A model generated the notes under the pieces. That model was not told where the DNA came from, ran no database searches, and was given only the letters and a program-made list of their open reading frames with translations. This document shows, piece by piece, positions 1 through 7,544 of a stretch of 13,850 nt of DNA (within the stretch, counting starts at the first letter, position 1; the number at the start of each line of letters is the position of its first letter). The stretch is from CAYXVF01 sp964468125. Lineage in GTDB: Bacteria > Myxococcota > XYA12-FULL-58-9 > CAYXVF01. Position numbers and translations under genes: made by a program. The stretch lies in contig CAYXVF010000136.1 in assembly GCA_964468125.1 (NCBI GenBank), forward strand, positions 1 to 13,850, in the 5' to 3' direction.

Positions 1-596
1 TGCTGCCCCACCGAACGAAGAAGCTCGCGCGCCTTCAGGAACTTTGGTGCCATCGTCGTGAGGGCTTTGTGACGCTTTGCGCTCTCGGCGCGGTAGGTCT
101 GCAATACGCGCTTTTCACTTTCGCGAGCGAGTTGTTTCACCTCACCCACGAGTCTCTTGCGGGGACCTTCGCCCACGTCCGGCATCGCGAGGAGCTTCTC
201 CGCGGCCTCGGGCCAGCGGGGGACCTCGAGGGGCGCGTCGCTGCAACCGTCGAGCGAGCCGTGCACTTCGCTGACCACCTCTTCGAGACGACGCTGGGTC
301 GCCGGGTACTTGGCGAGCTCTTTGGCGAAGCCTCGGTGCAGGCGCTCGAACTCGCGCTCGATCGCGTACTCTTGGTCGCGAATCGCTTCGCCCATGAGCA
401 TCTCGCGGTTGCTCTCGTCGAGGTCACGGGCCACGCCGCGCAACCAAACCCCAGCGAACCTGAGGCCACGGGTGAGAGCGGACCAGGCGCTGCGCAAGCC
501 CTCGTGTACCTGCTCCCGCGCAACATAGAGCCCGATCTGCGCCAAGAGCAGCAGCCCGAGCAGGGCCCACCAGGGCATTTCAGTCCAGGTGCTCAT
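1..596 (-). CDS. Membrane-anchored coiled/helical hypothetical protein (partial, C-terminus off the window)
   Basis: An uninterrupted frame runs from an ATG at 596 to the left edge, giving 198 codons with no stop, so the C-terminus is missing. I do not recognise the family. Residues about 9-26 are a hydrophobic segment (WWALLGLLLLAQIGLYVA), which suggests a single N-terminal membrane anchor. The rest is very rich in Glu, Arg, Lys and Ala and is predicted to be helical, possibly coiled coil (about 58-115 and 145-195), presumably cytoplasmic. The start is ambiguous. A strong Shine-Dalgarno GGAGGAG lies at 616-610; it is 13 nt from the ATG but 7 nt from an in-frame TTG at 602, which would add two residues. 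The gene is divergent from the sigma factor gene. The long plus-strand frame over the same DNA is a shadow: this frame has the membrane segment, the ribosome site and normal amino-acid composition. Confidence 0.72.
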   Translation of the reverse strand, partial: MSTWTEMPWWALLGLLLLAQIGLYVAREQVHEGLRSAWSALTRGLRFAGVWLRGVARDLDESNREMLMGEAIRDQEYAIEREFERLHRGFAKELAKYPATQRRLEEVVSEVHGSLDGCSDAPLEVPRWPEAAEKLLAMPDVGEGPRKRLVGEVKQLARESEKRVLQTYRAESAKRHKALTTMAPKFLKARELLRSVGQ

Positions 597-716
597 GTCC
601 AATCATCATCTCCTCCGGGACGTCATGCCCCTCCCCCTACGAACCGGACCCGCCGACGAAAAGCGGACGAATTTTCTCGGTGGCCCGTCGGTTCCAACGT
701 GCGAGACTTGAATGCG

Positions 717-1298
717 ATGGCACCACGGTCGGAGGAATCACGCGAGGTTGAAGCGTTGGTCACCCGCGCAGCACAGGGGGATCGGCACGCGCAAGAACAG
801 CTGCTCGACGCCTATTGGCCGCTCATCGAAAGCGCGGTCCGAGCCCGCAAGAAGCGCATGGGCGAGTCCGCCCGCGCGCGCGAGGAAACGCGAGACCTAC
901 AGCAAAACGCGGCGATCCGCGTGCTCGGAGAGCTCGACACACATCAGTGGCAAGGCCGGTCCGCGTTCGCAAACTGGATTCGTCGTCTCGCGGGACTCGA
1001 AGTGGTCGACGCGCAACGACGAAACCGAGCGCAAAAACGCGATGCAGCAACTGAAGTCCCACTGAGCGGCACAGAAAAGTCGTCATCGGCGAGCGCGGAT
1101 GACCTCGTCGATGGTCGCCGTAAACTCGAGGCTCTGCTACGACGGCTCGAAGGGCTGAAGGCCGAGTATTCCGCGGCTCTCCTCATGCATCGCATGGGCT
1201 TCACGCACCGAGAGATCGGTGAGACCTTGTCGTGCTCCAGCGAGGCAGCGCGCAAGCTCGTCGCTCGCGCGAGAAAGAAGCTCGAAGCTAGCCGTTGA
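717..1298 (+). CDS. RNA polymerase sigma-70 family factor, ECF-like
   Basis: Encodes a 193-residue sigma factor expected to direct RNA polymerase to a specific promoter set. Residues about 12-103 resemble sigma region 2 (EQLLDAYWPLIESAVR, then a helix with FANWIRRLAGLEVVDAQRR). Residues about 136-190 resemble region 4, with a helix-turn-helix at about 160-183 (GFTHREIGETLSCSSEAARKLV). Regions 1 and 3 are absent and the length fits the ECF class. A serine-rich linker (about 117-128) joins the domains. An in-frame GTG at 699 is an alternative start; neither start has a clear Shine-Dalgarno. The frame stays open far upstream to 69, but that part has shadow-like composition and overlaps the minus-strand gene. 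No anti-sigma factor is recognisable next to it, although the adjacent membrane-anchored minus-strand protein is a conceivable partner (inference only). The last 11 bp overlap the end of the acyl-CoA ligase gene. Confidence 0.85.
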   Translation: MAPRSEESREVEALVTRAAQGDRHAQEQLLDAYWPLIESAVRARKKRMGESARAREETRDLQQNAAIRVLGELDTHQWQGRSAFANWIRRLAGLEVVDAQRRNRAQKRDAATEVPLSGTEKSSSASADDLVDGRRKLEALLRRLEGLKAEYSAALLMHRMGFTHREIGETLSCSSEAARKLVARARKKLEASR

Positions 1299-3111
1299 CC
1301 ACGACCACCGATTCGCCCTCCCCCGACATTGCGCGCACCAGCTCCATCGGTCGATTGCGCAAGAGCTGCTGCGCGTTGATATAGCCTTTGTCGGTGATCT
1401 CCCCTTGGTCCGCGCTCGGAGCGTCGTCGAGGAGCGAGATCCGCGCGACCTGCCGTGAGGTTCCCACCGCCGACGCATTGTAGTCAGCGATCCGTGTGCG
1501 GAGCGTTTCATGCACTTTCGGGTTTCGATTGAGCTCGCGGAGCGACGCCTGCTCGCCGACGAGCTTTCGCGCAGCGTCGAGATCCAACCAAGCGAGCAGG
1601 GTCACGTCGTCGGCTCCCGCCCCCGCAACAACCGCATGAGAAAGCAGATCGTCGAGAGCAGAGAGGACCGCAGAACGAAGCGGTCCGACGTGGACCCAGG
1701 TCCCCGAGGCGAGCTTGAAGTCTTCCGCGAGTCGACCCATGAAGCGTAGGCCTTGCTCCGGGTGGCGACGATCGATCAGCTCCCCGGCGTCGCCGGTGCA
1801 GTAGAAGCCGTCTTCGTCAAAGGCCGTCGCGGTGGTTTTGTCGTCCCGATGATAGCCTGGCGTTACGTTTGGGCCGCGCACCCGCAGCTCGAATCGGTCA
1901 CCGACGGGAGCCAATCGAATTTCCACCCCCGGTGCCGGTACGCCGATGCCGTCGGGGCGTTCCAGCGCAAAATGCGCGGTCGTCGCCATCGGTGAGGTCT
2001 CGGTCGTTCCCCAGCCGGTGGTCAGCCAATGGCGTACCCTCAGGTGCTCGCGCGCAACCCGGTCCAGTCGATTCCAGGTGCTCTCCGGCAAGGGCGCCGC
2101 GGCAAAGAACATCCCGTCGAGCTGCGAAAAGAAGCGCTCCCGAAGCTCGACATCCCACTCGAGCTCACGCGCGAGCAGCTTCCAGCCCGCGGGCACATCG
2201 AGGTGAAAGGTCGGTGACCAGCTACGCAACAAGGCGAGCACCGAGTCGAACTCAGCGCCCCGAGGGCTGCCCTTAGCGATCACCATGGTGCCGCCGGTTC
2301 GCATCACCAGGTTGAAATTGTGGTTGCCCCCGAAGGTGTGGGACCAAGGCAACCAATCGACCAGCATCTGCGGTCGCAGATCGACGAAGGGCCAAACCTG
2401 GGCCAGCATCTGCTGATTGGACGTCAGCATGCGCTGCGTGTTGATCACACCCTTCGGATTCCCGGTGGAACCCGAGGTCATGAGAATCTTCACCACCGTA
2501 TCCGGCGTGAGCTCGACCTGGTCGACCTCCTCTGTCGCAGGGGTCTGGAGGAGCTCGGAAAAGGGCGTGGCTCCGGGAGCTCCGTCCTCTGCGACCACCT
2601 CCGCTCCGAGGGGCTCGAGCGCCGCGATTCCAGAAGCAAAGCGTGCCGAATCGTCTGCAAACACCAGACCCGGCGTCCCGAGCTGCGCGATGTCGAGCAG
2701 CTGCCTATGGTTCCCGCTCGCAAGGGAATAGGCCACCGACACGGGTATCACCGGCACGCCCGCGACCGATGCGCCGAGACTCAGCACCGCGTGGCCGATC
2801 GAATTCCCCGAGAGAATCATTACTGGGCGGTTCGTCGACAACTTGCGGTCGAGCAGCGCCTGCGCCACTGAACGGCTTTGCTGAAACAGCTCGCTCCAGG
2901 TCAGAGACGCCCCGGCGTCGGGCTCGACGAGCGCAACGTGATTCCCGCGCACGGCTGCCCAGCGACGCAGCCAGTCTACGGTCGTGGAGTCCGCCTCATT
3001 GAGTGGGGTACGCGAGCGCACCAAGAGCCCACCCGTAGCTTCCTCTTGGACCTCGACTTCCGGGGACAAGAGCTTTGGCAGACGGCGGCCTGCGTCCGAA
3101 GTATTCATCAC
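1288..3111 (-). CDS. Feruloyl-CoA synthetase-type AMP-forming acyl-CoA ligase
   Basis: A 607-residue ANL-superfamily enzyme expected to activate a carboxylic acid with ATP to an acyl-AMP and then to an acyl-CoA, releasing AMP and PPi. Visible motifs are the P-loop-like A3 (TSGSTGNPKG, 212-221), A5 (GWGTTETS, 366-373), A7 (YCTGD, 437-441), A8 around 457-472 (FMGRLAEDFKLASGTW) and the C-terminal GEITDKGYIN with the probable catalytic Lys575. INTQRML after A3, WLPWSHTFGGNHNFN (253-267) and the TDKGYIN ending are hallmarks of the feruloyl-CoA synthetase (Fcs) branch. The substrate is not fixed: no enoyl-CoA hydratase/aldolase or vanillin dehydrogenase gene lies nearby, so ferulate is uncertain. 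The first codon is GTG at 3111, with an ATG directly after it at 3108 that may be the true start; neither has a strong ribosome site. It begins 6 bp after the ppk1 stop, so it is probably co-transcribed and translationally coupled to it. Confidence 0.9.
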   Translation of the reverse strand: MMNTSDAGRRLPKLLSPEVEVQEEATGGLLVRSRTPLNEADSTTVDWLRRWAAVRGNHVALVEPDAGASLTWSELFQQSRSVAQALLDRKLSTNRPVMILSGNSIGHAVLSLGASVAGVPVIPVSVAYSLASGNHRQLLDIAQLGTPGLVFADDSARFASGIAALEPLGAEVVAEDGAPGATPFSELLQTPATEEVDQVELTPDTVVKILMTSGSTGNPKGVINTQRMLTSNQQMLAQVWPFVDLRPQMLVDWLPWSHTFGGNHNFNLVMRTGGTMVIAKGSPRGAEFDSVLALLRSWSPTFHLDVPAGWKLLARELEWDVELRERFFSQLDGMFFAAAPLPESTWNRLDRVAREHLRVRHWLTTGWGTTETSPMATTAHFALERPDGIGVPAPGVEIRLAPVGDRFELRVRGPNVTPGYHRDDKTTATAFDEDGFYCTGDAGELIDRRHPEQGLRFMGRLAEDFKLASGTWVHVGPLRSAVLSALDDLLSHAVVAGAGADDVTLLAWLDLDAARKLVGEQASLRELNRNPKVHETLRTRIADYNASAVGTSRQVARISLLDDAPSADQGEITDKGYINAQQLLRNRPMELVRAMSGEGESVVVVNG

Positions 3112-3117
3112 GTTGTG

Positions 3118-5265
3118 CTAGTCGGCGAGCTTGTCGAGCAAACCGTGTTGGGCCGAGCGCGCCTTCTGGTTCCCCCGCGGCCCGGATTGGACGTAGGTTC
3201 CATCGCTCTGCAGGAGCCAAGCCTGACAGTTGTCGTCCAAGTAGCGTAGGAGCGTCTCTTCGAGAGCGCGTCTCTCCAAGCCGGCGTCTGGAATGGGAAA
3301 GGCGAGCTCGACCCTCCGGAAGAAGTTGCGGTTCATCCAATCCGCGCTTGCGACGTACATCACCTCTTCGTCATCGTTCTCGAAGTAGAAGGCGCGGCTG
3401 TGTTCGAGGAAGCGCCCGACAACGGACCGAACGCGAATGTTTTCGGAAACCCCTGGGACCCCGGGACGCAAGCAGCAGATCCCGCGCACGAGCAGGTCGA
3501 TCGATACCCCAGCCTGACTCGCGCGATAGAGAGCCCGTATGATCGAAGGCTCAGACAGTGAGTTCATTCGGGCGATCACCCGCGCTTTCTTCCCTTCGCT
3601 GGCGAGCGCCGAGTAGGCCTCGATCTTGTCGATCAACGTCCGGTGAAGGGTGAAGGGCGCTTGGAGGAGGGTCTTGAGTTTCTGCTCGCGACCGAAACCG
3701 GTGAGCTGGAGAAACACCTTGTGAACATCTTCGCCGACGTCACGGTTTGCGGTGAGATAGCTGATGTCCGTGTACGCTTTGGCGGTTCCGCTGTGGTAGT
3801 TGCCCGTCCCCAGGTGCACGTAATGGCGCAACTTCGACCCTTCGCGCCGAACCACCATCAGCATCTTGGCATGGGTCTTGTAGCCCACGATTCCGTAGAC
3901 GACCTTGGCCCCCGCATCCTGCAGGCGGCTCGCCAGGTCGATGTTGGCCGCTTCGTCGAAGCGCGCCCGAAGCTCGATCACCACCGCGACCTCTTTGCCG
4001 GCGCGCGCCGCCCGGATCAATTCCTCCACCACTGGCGAGTTCACCCCAGTCCGGTAGAGGGTCTGCTTCACCGCGAGGACGTCCGGGTCTTCCGCTGCCT
4101 GCCGGATGAAGTCGATCACCGGCGCGAACGATTCGTAAGGGTGGTGCAACATGATGTCGTGACGACGAAGCGTCTCGAAGATGTCCGGCGAGAAGCCCAA
4201 GGCCATGGGAGTCCCGGGCACGAAACGTGGAAACTTCAGGTCCGGTCGGTCGACGAGATCGTAGAGGCTTCCAAGGCGATAGAGGTTCACCGGTCCATTG
4301 ACGCGGTAGAGGTCCCGTTCGCCTAGCTCGAATTGCTCAAGCAGGAATTCGTAGAGCTCTTCGGGACAGTTTTCCGCGACTTCGAGGCGGACAGCATCTC
4401 CATGCTGACGCCGAAGCAACTCGTCTTCTAGCGCGTTCAGGAGGTCGTCGACCTCTTCTTCATCTACCCAGAGGTCGCTGTTGCGCGTGAGACGGAACTG
4501 AAAGCAGCCATTCACCTTCACCCCAGGAAAGAGATCGTCGACGTTGGCATGGATGATGGATGACAGAAAAACGAAATCGTCGGGTCGTTCCGCCAAGTGC
4601 TCCGGAAGCCGAACCAGGCGCGGCAGCGAACGCGGCGCTCGGACCACCGCGAACTCGCTCTCACGGCCGAAGGCGTCGGTGCCACTCAGTGAGCAGATGA
4701 AATTCAGAGACTTGTTGAGAGGTCTAGGAAAAGGGTGCGCGGGATCGAGGCCCACCGGCGTGAGCACGGGGAGCACCTCGCGACGGAAATGGTCCTGGAC
4801 CCAGCGACGAACCTCTGGACTCCACTGGTCCCGCCGCAGAAACCGGATCCCCTCCTCTGCGAGCGCGGGCACCATCGCTTCGTTGAAGTAGCGATACTGC
4901 GCTTCGACGAGCTCGTGGGCGACCTTGCTGATCTCCCGGAGCTGCTCCGAGGCGGTCATACCATCGGGGCCACGCTGGGAAATGCCGAAGCGCTCCTGCT
5001 GCTTCAGACCGGCGACGCGGATCTCGAAGAACTCGTCGAGGTTGGTGGTGCTGATCGTGAGAAAGCGGAGGCGCTCGAGCAAAGGAAGGGACTCGTCTTT
5101 CGCTTGCGCCAACACGCGACGATTGAACTCGAGGAGGCTGAGCTCTCGATTGATGAAGTGCGCGGGGTCGTCGATCTCGGCGCCTGGCTCCCTCGGTCGC
5201 CTGCGACTCGAAGCGCGTTCGCGGAGGAGATCCGGAGTCTGAATGTCGGCCGGTCTGATCGCCAT
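3118..5265 (-). CDS. ppk1: Polyphosphate kinase 1
   Basis: A 715-residue Ppk1, the enzyme that reversibly transfers the gamma-phosphate of ATP to the growing end of inorganic polyphosphate. The family domains occur in order: N-terminal helical domain (from about 36, with FINRELSLLEFNRRVL), middle domain, then the two phospholipase-D-like C-terminal domains. The autophosphorylated histidine is His465 in GYKTHAK. The second conserved histidine is His622 in GRFLEHSR. Also visible are KQTLYRTG (400-407), HLGTGNYH (484-491) and the RGICCLRPGVPG signature (594-605). Length is close to the usual 690-740 residues and nothing is missing. The ATG at 5265 is 102 bp from the divergent sixA start. A TAGAAT -10-like hexamer lies at 5280-5275 on this strand, but I see no well-spaced -35. 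The gene leads a unit with the acyl-CoA ligase downstream. Confidence 0.97.
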   Translation of the reverse strand: MAIRPADIQTPDLLRERASSRRRPREPGAEIDDPAHFINRELSLLEFNRRVLAQAKDESLPLLERLRFLTISTTNLDEFFEIRVAGLKQQERFGISQRGPDGMTASEQLREISKVAHELVEAQYRYFNEAMVPALAEEGIRFLRRDQWSPEVRRWVQDHFRREVLPVLTPVGLDPAHPFPRPLNKSLNFICSLSGTDAFGRESEFAVVRAPRSLPRLVRLPEHLAERPDDFVFLSSIIHANVDDLFPGVKVNGCFQFRLTRNSDLWVDEEEVDDLLNALEDELLRRQHGDAVRLEVAENCPEELYEFLLEQFELGERDLYRVNGPVNLYRLGSLYDLVDRPDLKFPRFVPGTPMALGFSPDIFETLRRHDIMLHHPYESFAPVIDFIRQAAEDPDVLAVKQTLYRTGVNSPVVEELIRAARAGKEVAVVIELRARFDEAANIDLASRLQDAGAKVVYGIVGYKTHAKMLMVVRREGSKLRHYVHLGTGNYHSGTAKAYTDISYLTANRDVGEDVHKVFLQLTGFGREQKLKTLLQAPFTLHRTLIDKIEAYSALASEGKKARVIARMNSLSEPSIIRALYRASQAGVSIDLLVRGICCLRPGVPGVSENIRVRSVVGRFLEHSRAFYFENDDEEVMYVASADWMNRNFFRRVELAFPIPDAGLERRALEETLLRYLDDNCQAWLLQSDGTYVQSGPRGNQKARSAQHGLLDKLAD

Positions 5266-5311
5266 CTCGTCTCTATTCTAGGTCGTCTAGAGAGAACCCA
5301 CATGTGCGCAG

Positions 5312-5340
5312 TTGTAATCCCTACGCAACCGAAATATCAT
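5312..5340 (+). promoter_or_regulatory. Candidate sigma-70-type promoter for sixA
   Basis: TTGTAA at 5312-5317 (four of six matches to TTGACA) is followed after exactly 17 bp by TATCAT at 5335-5340 (five of six matches to TATAAT). This sits in a locally AT-richer patch between the divergent ppk1 and sixA genes. Initiation would fall near 5347, about 20 nt before the GTG start of sixA at 5368. The position argues against the in-frame ATG at 5302, which lies upstream of the promoter. The assignment comes from sequence match only. Confidence 0.5.
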
Positions 5341-5367
5341 ATTGGCGTCACAATCGGCGGGGAGTCC

Positions 5368-5859
5368 GTGGACGTCTTCATTATTCGACACGCGATCGCA
5401 GAAGTTGCTTCGCCGGGGCAACCGGATGCGGATCGCGCCCTGACCGACCGTGGCCGGAAACGCTTCAAGTGTGTCGCCTCTACCCTCTCACGACTCGGCG
5501 TCGAGTTCGACCGGATCTACACCTCTCCCTGGAAGCGGGCCGCACAAACCGCCGAGCTGCTCTCGGGGCTCGCAGGGGAGATTGTCATCACCGACCTCCT
5601 GGCCATGACCCCAGACGAGCCGCTCCTCGAGCGCTTTGAGCGCGAAGGGGGTCCGTACGCGACCGTTGCGTGCATCGGCCACGAGCCTTGGATGGCCGAG
5701 TTGGCCTCGCTGCTTCTCCTCGGCGACCGTTCCGCCGCGGATAAGGTGCCCTTCAAAAAAGGCGGGGTCCTCTGGCTCTCCGGCGAGGCGGTTCCCGGCG
5801 GAATGGAGCTTCGCGCGTGCCTGCCCCCCAAATGGGCACGCGAGCTCGGCGAGTCCTGA
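5368..5859 (+). CDS. sixA: SixA-type phosphohistidine phosphatase (histidine phosphatase superfamily)
   Basis: A 163-residue histidine phosphatase, close in length to Escherichia coli SixA (about 161). It opens with DVFIIRHA, giving the catalytic Arg7-His8 pair. It continues with YTSPWKRAAQTAELL (Arg57), a second histidine at His105 in IGHEPWM and a basic KKGG stretch near 130. SixA-family proteins remove phosphate from phosphohistidine on signalling or PTS-type proteins; the target here is unknown. I chose GTG 5368 because it puts the catalytic RHA at residue 7, as in the family, has GGGGAG just upstream and lies downstream of a good promoter. An in-frame ATG at 5302 would add 22 residues unlike the family. 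It is divergent from ppk1, a pairing that suggests a shared phosphate-related context. Its TGA stop directly abuts the stop codon of mobA with no intervening base. Confidence 0.9.
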   Translation: MDVFIIRHAIAEVASPGQPDADRALTDRGRKRFKCVASTLSRLGVEFDRIYTSPWKRAAQTAELLSGLAGEIVITDLLAMTPDEPLLERFEREGGPYATVACIGHEPWMAELASLLLLGDRSAADKVPFKKGGVLWLSGEAVPGGMELRACLPPKWARELGES

Positions 5860-6435
5860 TCACTCGAGGGCGCGCATCGCCGCCCGCCACTCCTCAGGCG
5901 TGTTGCAGCTCTGAAGGGCCGCCGGATTCGGTAGATCGGACGCGTCGACTTCTCGGGTTGCCAAGGCGTCGAAGAGCCTCCCGAGCCTTCGCGCATCACG
6001 GAGGTGCTCTAGTGCTTTCCGGACCGCTTCCACCCGGAGCACGGAGCATAGAGTCACCCGCTCTCCTCCCGCACGGGGGACGAGGGCGTCCGCGTCGCCC
6101 AGTCGATCGAAGAGAAAAGTCAGGTTCGCTGGATCCACCACGGGAAAATCGACGGCGCCGAGCCAGACCACGCCGTCGGGGACATGATCGATCGCACTGA
6201 GCAGGCCGCGCAGAGGACCCCGCAGCTCTCGATCGATGTCGAGCGACACCCGTTCCGGCAGCGGCGGTAGCGCTTGCCCCGCAGCAGCCGAAAGGGTCAC
6301 CCGCTCGCACGCGAGTAGGGCCTGGCGGCACACGTAGACGACCGCCGGCTCCCCGGCACGGTCGAGCCACGCCTTGTCCGTGCCCATGCGCCGGGACGTC
6401 CCGCCCGCGAGCACGATTGCACTGCGTCCGTCCAT
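5860..6435 (-). CDS. mobA: Molybdenum cofactor guanylyltransferase MobA
   Basis: A 191-residue nucleotidyltransferase of the MobA family, which attaches GMP from GTP to Mo-molybdopterin to form the guanine dinucleotide cofactor used by DMSO-reductase-type enzymes. The N-terminal signature LAGGTSRRMGTDKAWL (9-24) is the GTP-binding loop. GPLRGLLSAI (73-82) and the metal-binding Asp96 in AVDFP follow, and the C-terminal NTPEEW (178-183) is typical. The length matches the family (about 190-200). AAGGGA lies shortly upstream of the ATG as a possible ribosome site. The start is only 41 bp from the divergent mtnA start. No other molybdenum cofactor gene is in the window. A related nucleotidyltransferase such as MocA is possible but fits less well. 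Confidence 0.88.
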   Translation of the reverse strand: MDGRSAIVLAGGTSRRMGTDKAWLDRAGEPAVVYVCRQALLACERVTLSAAAGQALPPLPERVSLDIDRELRGPLRGLLSAIDHVPDGVVWLGAVDFPVVDPANLTFLFDRLGDADALVPRAGGERVTLCSVLRVEAVRKALEHLRDARRLGRLFDALATREVDASDLPNPAALQSCNTPEEWRAAMRALE

Positions 6436-6476
6436 TTCTCGGTCCCTTTACATCGCCAGCTCCCGCAGTCTAGACC

Positions 6477-7544
6477 ATGGCGATGCGCTCTCTCGAATTC
6501 ACCGGCGAAGCGATCCGTGTGATCGATCAACGCCGCCTGCCGCACGAGCTCGTCACCGCGGACCTGCGTACGCCCGAGGATGCGGCCGTCGCCATCCGCG
6601 AAATGTGGGTCCGCGGCGCACCTCTCATCGGCGCGACCGCCGCCTTCGGCTATCTCTTTGCCCTGCGAGCAAACCCGAGCGACGAAGCGGTCGACTGTGC
6701 CCATGCGCTCCTGCTGGAAACGCGGCCGACGGCGATCAATCTTCGCTGGGCTCTCGACCGGGTCCGTGACGCAGTCCGCCTCCTGCCGAGCGCAGAGCGC
6801 GCCGACGTCGCCGAAGACATCGCCCGCGCGATCGTCGACGAAGAAGCAGCGATGTGCCGATCGATCGGAGAGCACGGCGTAAGACTGCTCGAAGAGAAGC
6901 ACCGCGCGACCGGGGAACCCGTCAATGTCCTGACCCACTGCAACGCAGGCTGGCTCGCGACCTTTGACTACGGCACCGCCACCGCTCCGGCCTACATCGC
7001 CAAAGAGCGCGGGATCCCCGTGCACGTTTGGGTCGACGAAACGCGTCCGCGCAACCAAGGCGCATCGCTCACCACCTGGGAGCTCGCGCAGCGCGATGTG
7101 CCCCACACCCTAGTGGCAGACAACGCCGGCGGGCACCTCATGCAGCATGGAAGAGTGGACATGTGTTTTGTCGGCGCGGACCGGGTCACCCGCACCGGTG
7201 ATGCGTGCAACAAGATCGGCACGTATCTCAAGGCGCTCGCCGCCCACGACAACGCGGTGCCCTTCTTCGTCTGCTTGCCGAGCTCGACCATCGACTGGCA
7301 GATCCGAGATGGCCTGCGCGAGATCCCGATCGAAGAGCGCAGTGCGCGAGAGGTCACGCACATGCGCGGGCGGGCCGAGGACGGACGGGTGCTCGAAGTC
7401 AACATCGCTCCCGACGGCGTGCCCGTGGGCAACCCGGCCTTCGACGTCACCCCGGCACGCCTCATCACCGCCCTCATCACGGAGCGCGGGATGTGCGAAG
7501 CGAGTGAGAAGGGTCTCCTGAGCCTCTACCCGGATCAAAAATGA
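6477..7544 (+). CDS. mtnA: S-methyl-5-thioribose-1-phosphate isomerase
   Basis: A 355-residue aldose-ketose isomerase of the MtnA/eIF2B-like family. It converts 5-methylthioribose-1-phosphate to 5-methylthioribulose-1-phosphate, and family members are also known to act on 5-deoxyribose-1-phosphate. Seen directly: RGAPLIG (46-52), the catalytic Cys155 in THCNAGWLAT, the catalytic Asp235 in GADRVTRTGD followed by NKIGTY, and DETRPRNQGASLT (187-199), which are family hallmarks. The length is normal. Start ATG 6477 has another in-frame ATG at 6483; no Shine-Dalgarno is visible, so the message may be leaderless or weakly initiated. The stop overlaps the start of the downstream aldolase gene (ATGA), which indicates an operon with translational coupling. 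It is divergent from mobA over only 41 bp. Confidence 0.95.
   Translation: MAMRSLEFTGEAIRVIDQRRLPHELVTADLRTPEDAAVAIREMWVRGAPLIGATAAFGYLFALRANPSDEAVDCAHALLLETRPTAINLRWALDRVRDAVRLLPSAERADVAEDIARAIVDEEAAMCRSIGEHGVRLLEEKHRATGEPVNVLTHCNAGWLATFDYGTATAPAYIAKERGIPVHVWVDETRPRNQGASLTTWELAQRDVPHTLVADNAGGHLMQHGRVDMCFVGADRVTRTGDACNKIGTYLKALAAHDNAVPFFVCLPSSTIDWQIRDGLREIPIEERSAREVTHMRGRAEDGRVLEVNIAPDGVPVGNPAFDVTPARLITALITERGMCEASEKGLLSLYPDQK

Noticed and set aside
660..697. GGAAC-like -35 on the minus strand near the sigma factor start, as an ECF autoregulated promoter
   Set aside because: A GGAAC occurs on the minus strand, but the next GTC lies about 22 bp away, too far for the usual ECF spacing, and the motif is short enough to occur by chance.
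69..716. Long plus-strand extension upstream of the sigma factor, giving a 409-residue frame
   Set aside because: It overlaps a minus-strand frame that has a membrane segment, a strong ribosome site and normal composition. The extra N-terminal part is unlike any sigma factor, so it is a shadow in high-GC DNA.
3643..4326. 227-codon plus-strand frame inside ppk1
   Set aside because: It is antisense to conserved Ppk1 sequence; the composition is a codon-complement shadow with no domain.
4735..5367. Plus-strand extension of the SixA frame across ppk1
   Set aside because: It is antisense to the well-supported ppk1. The catalytic RHA of SixA belongs near residue 7, which GTG 5368 gives, and the promoter lies at 5312-5340.
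6297..7106. 269-codon minus-strand frame over mtnA
   Set aside because: It is antisense to mtnA with its catalytic motifs and also overlaps mobA; no domain is seen.
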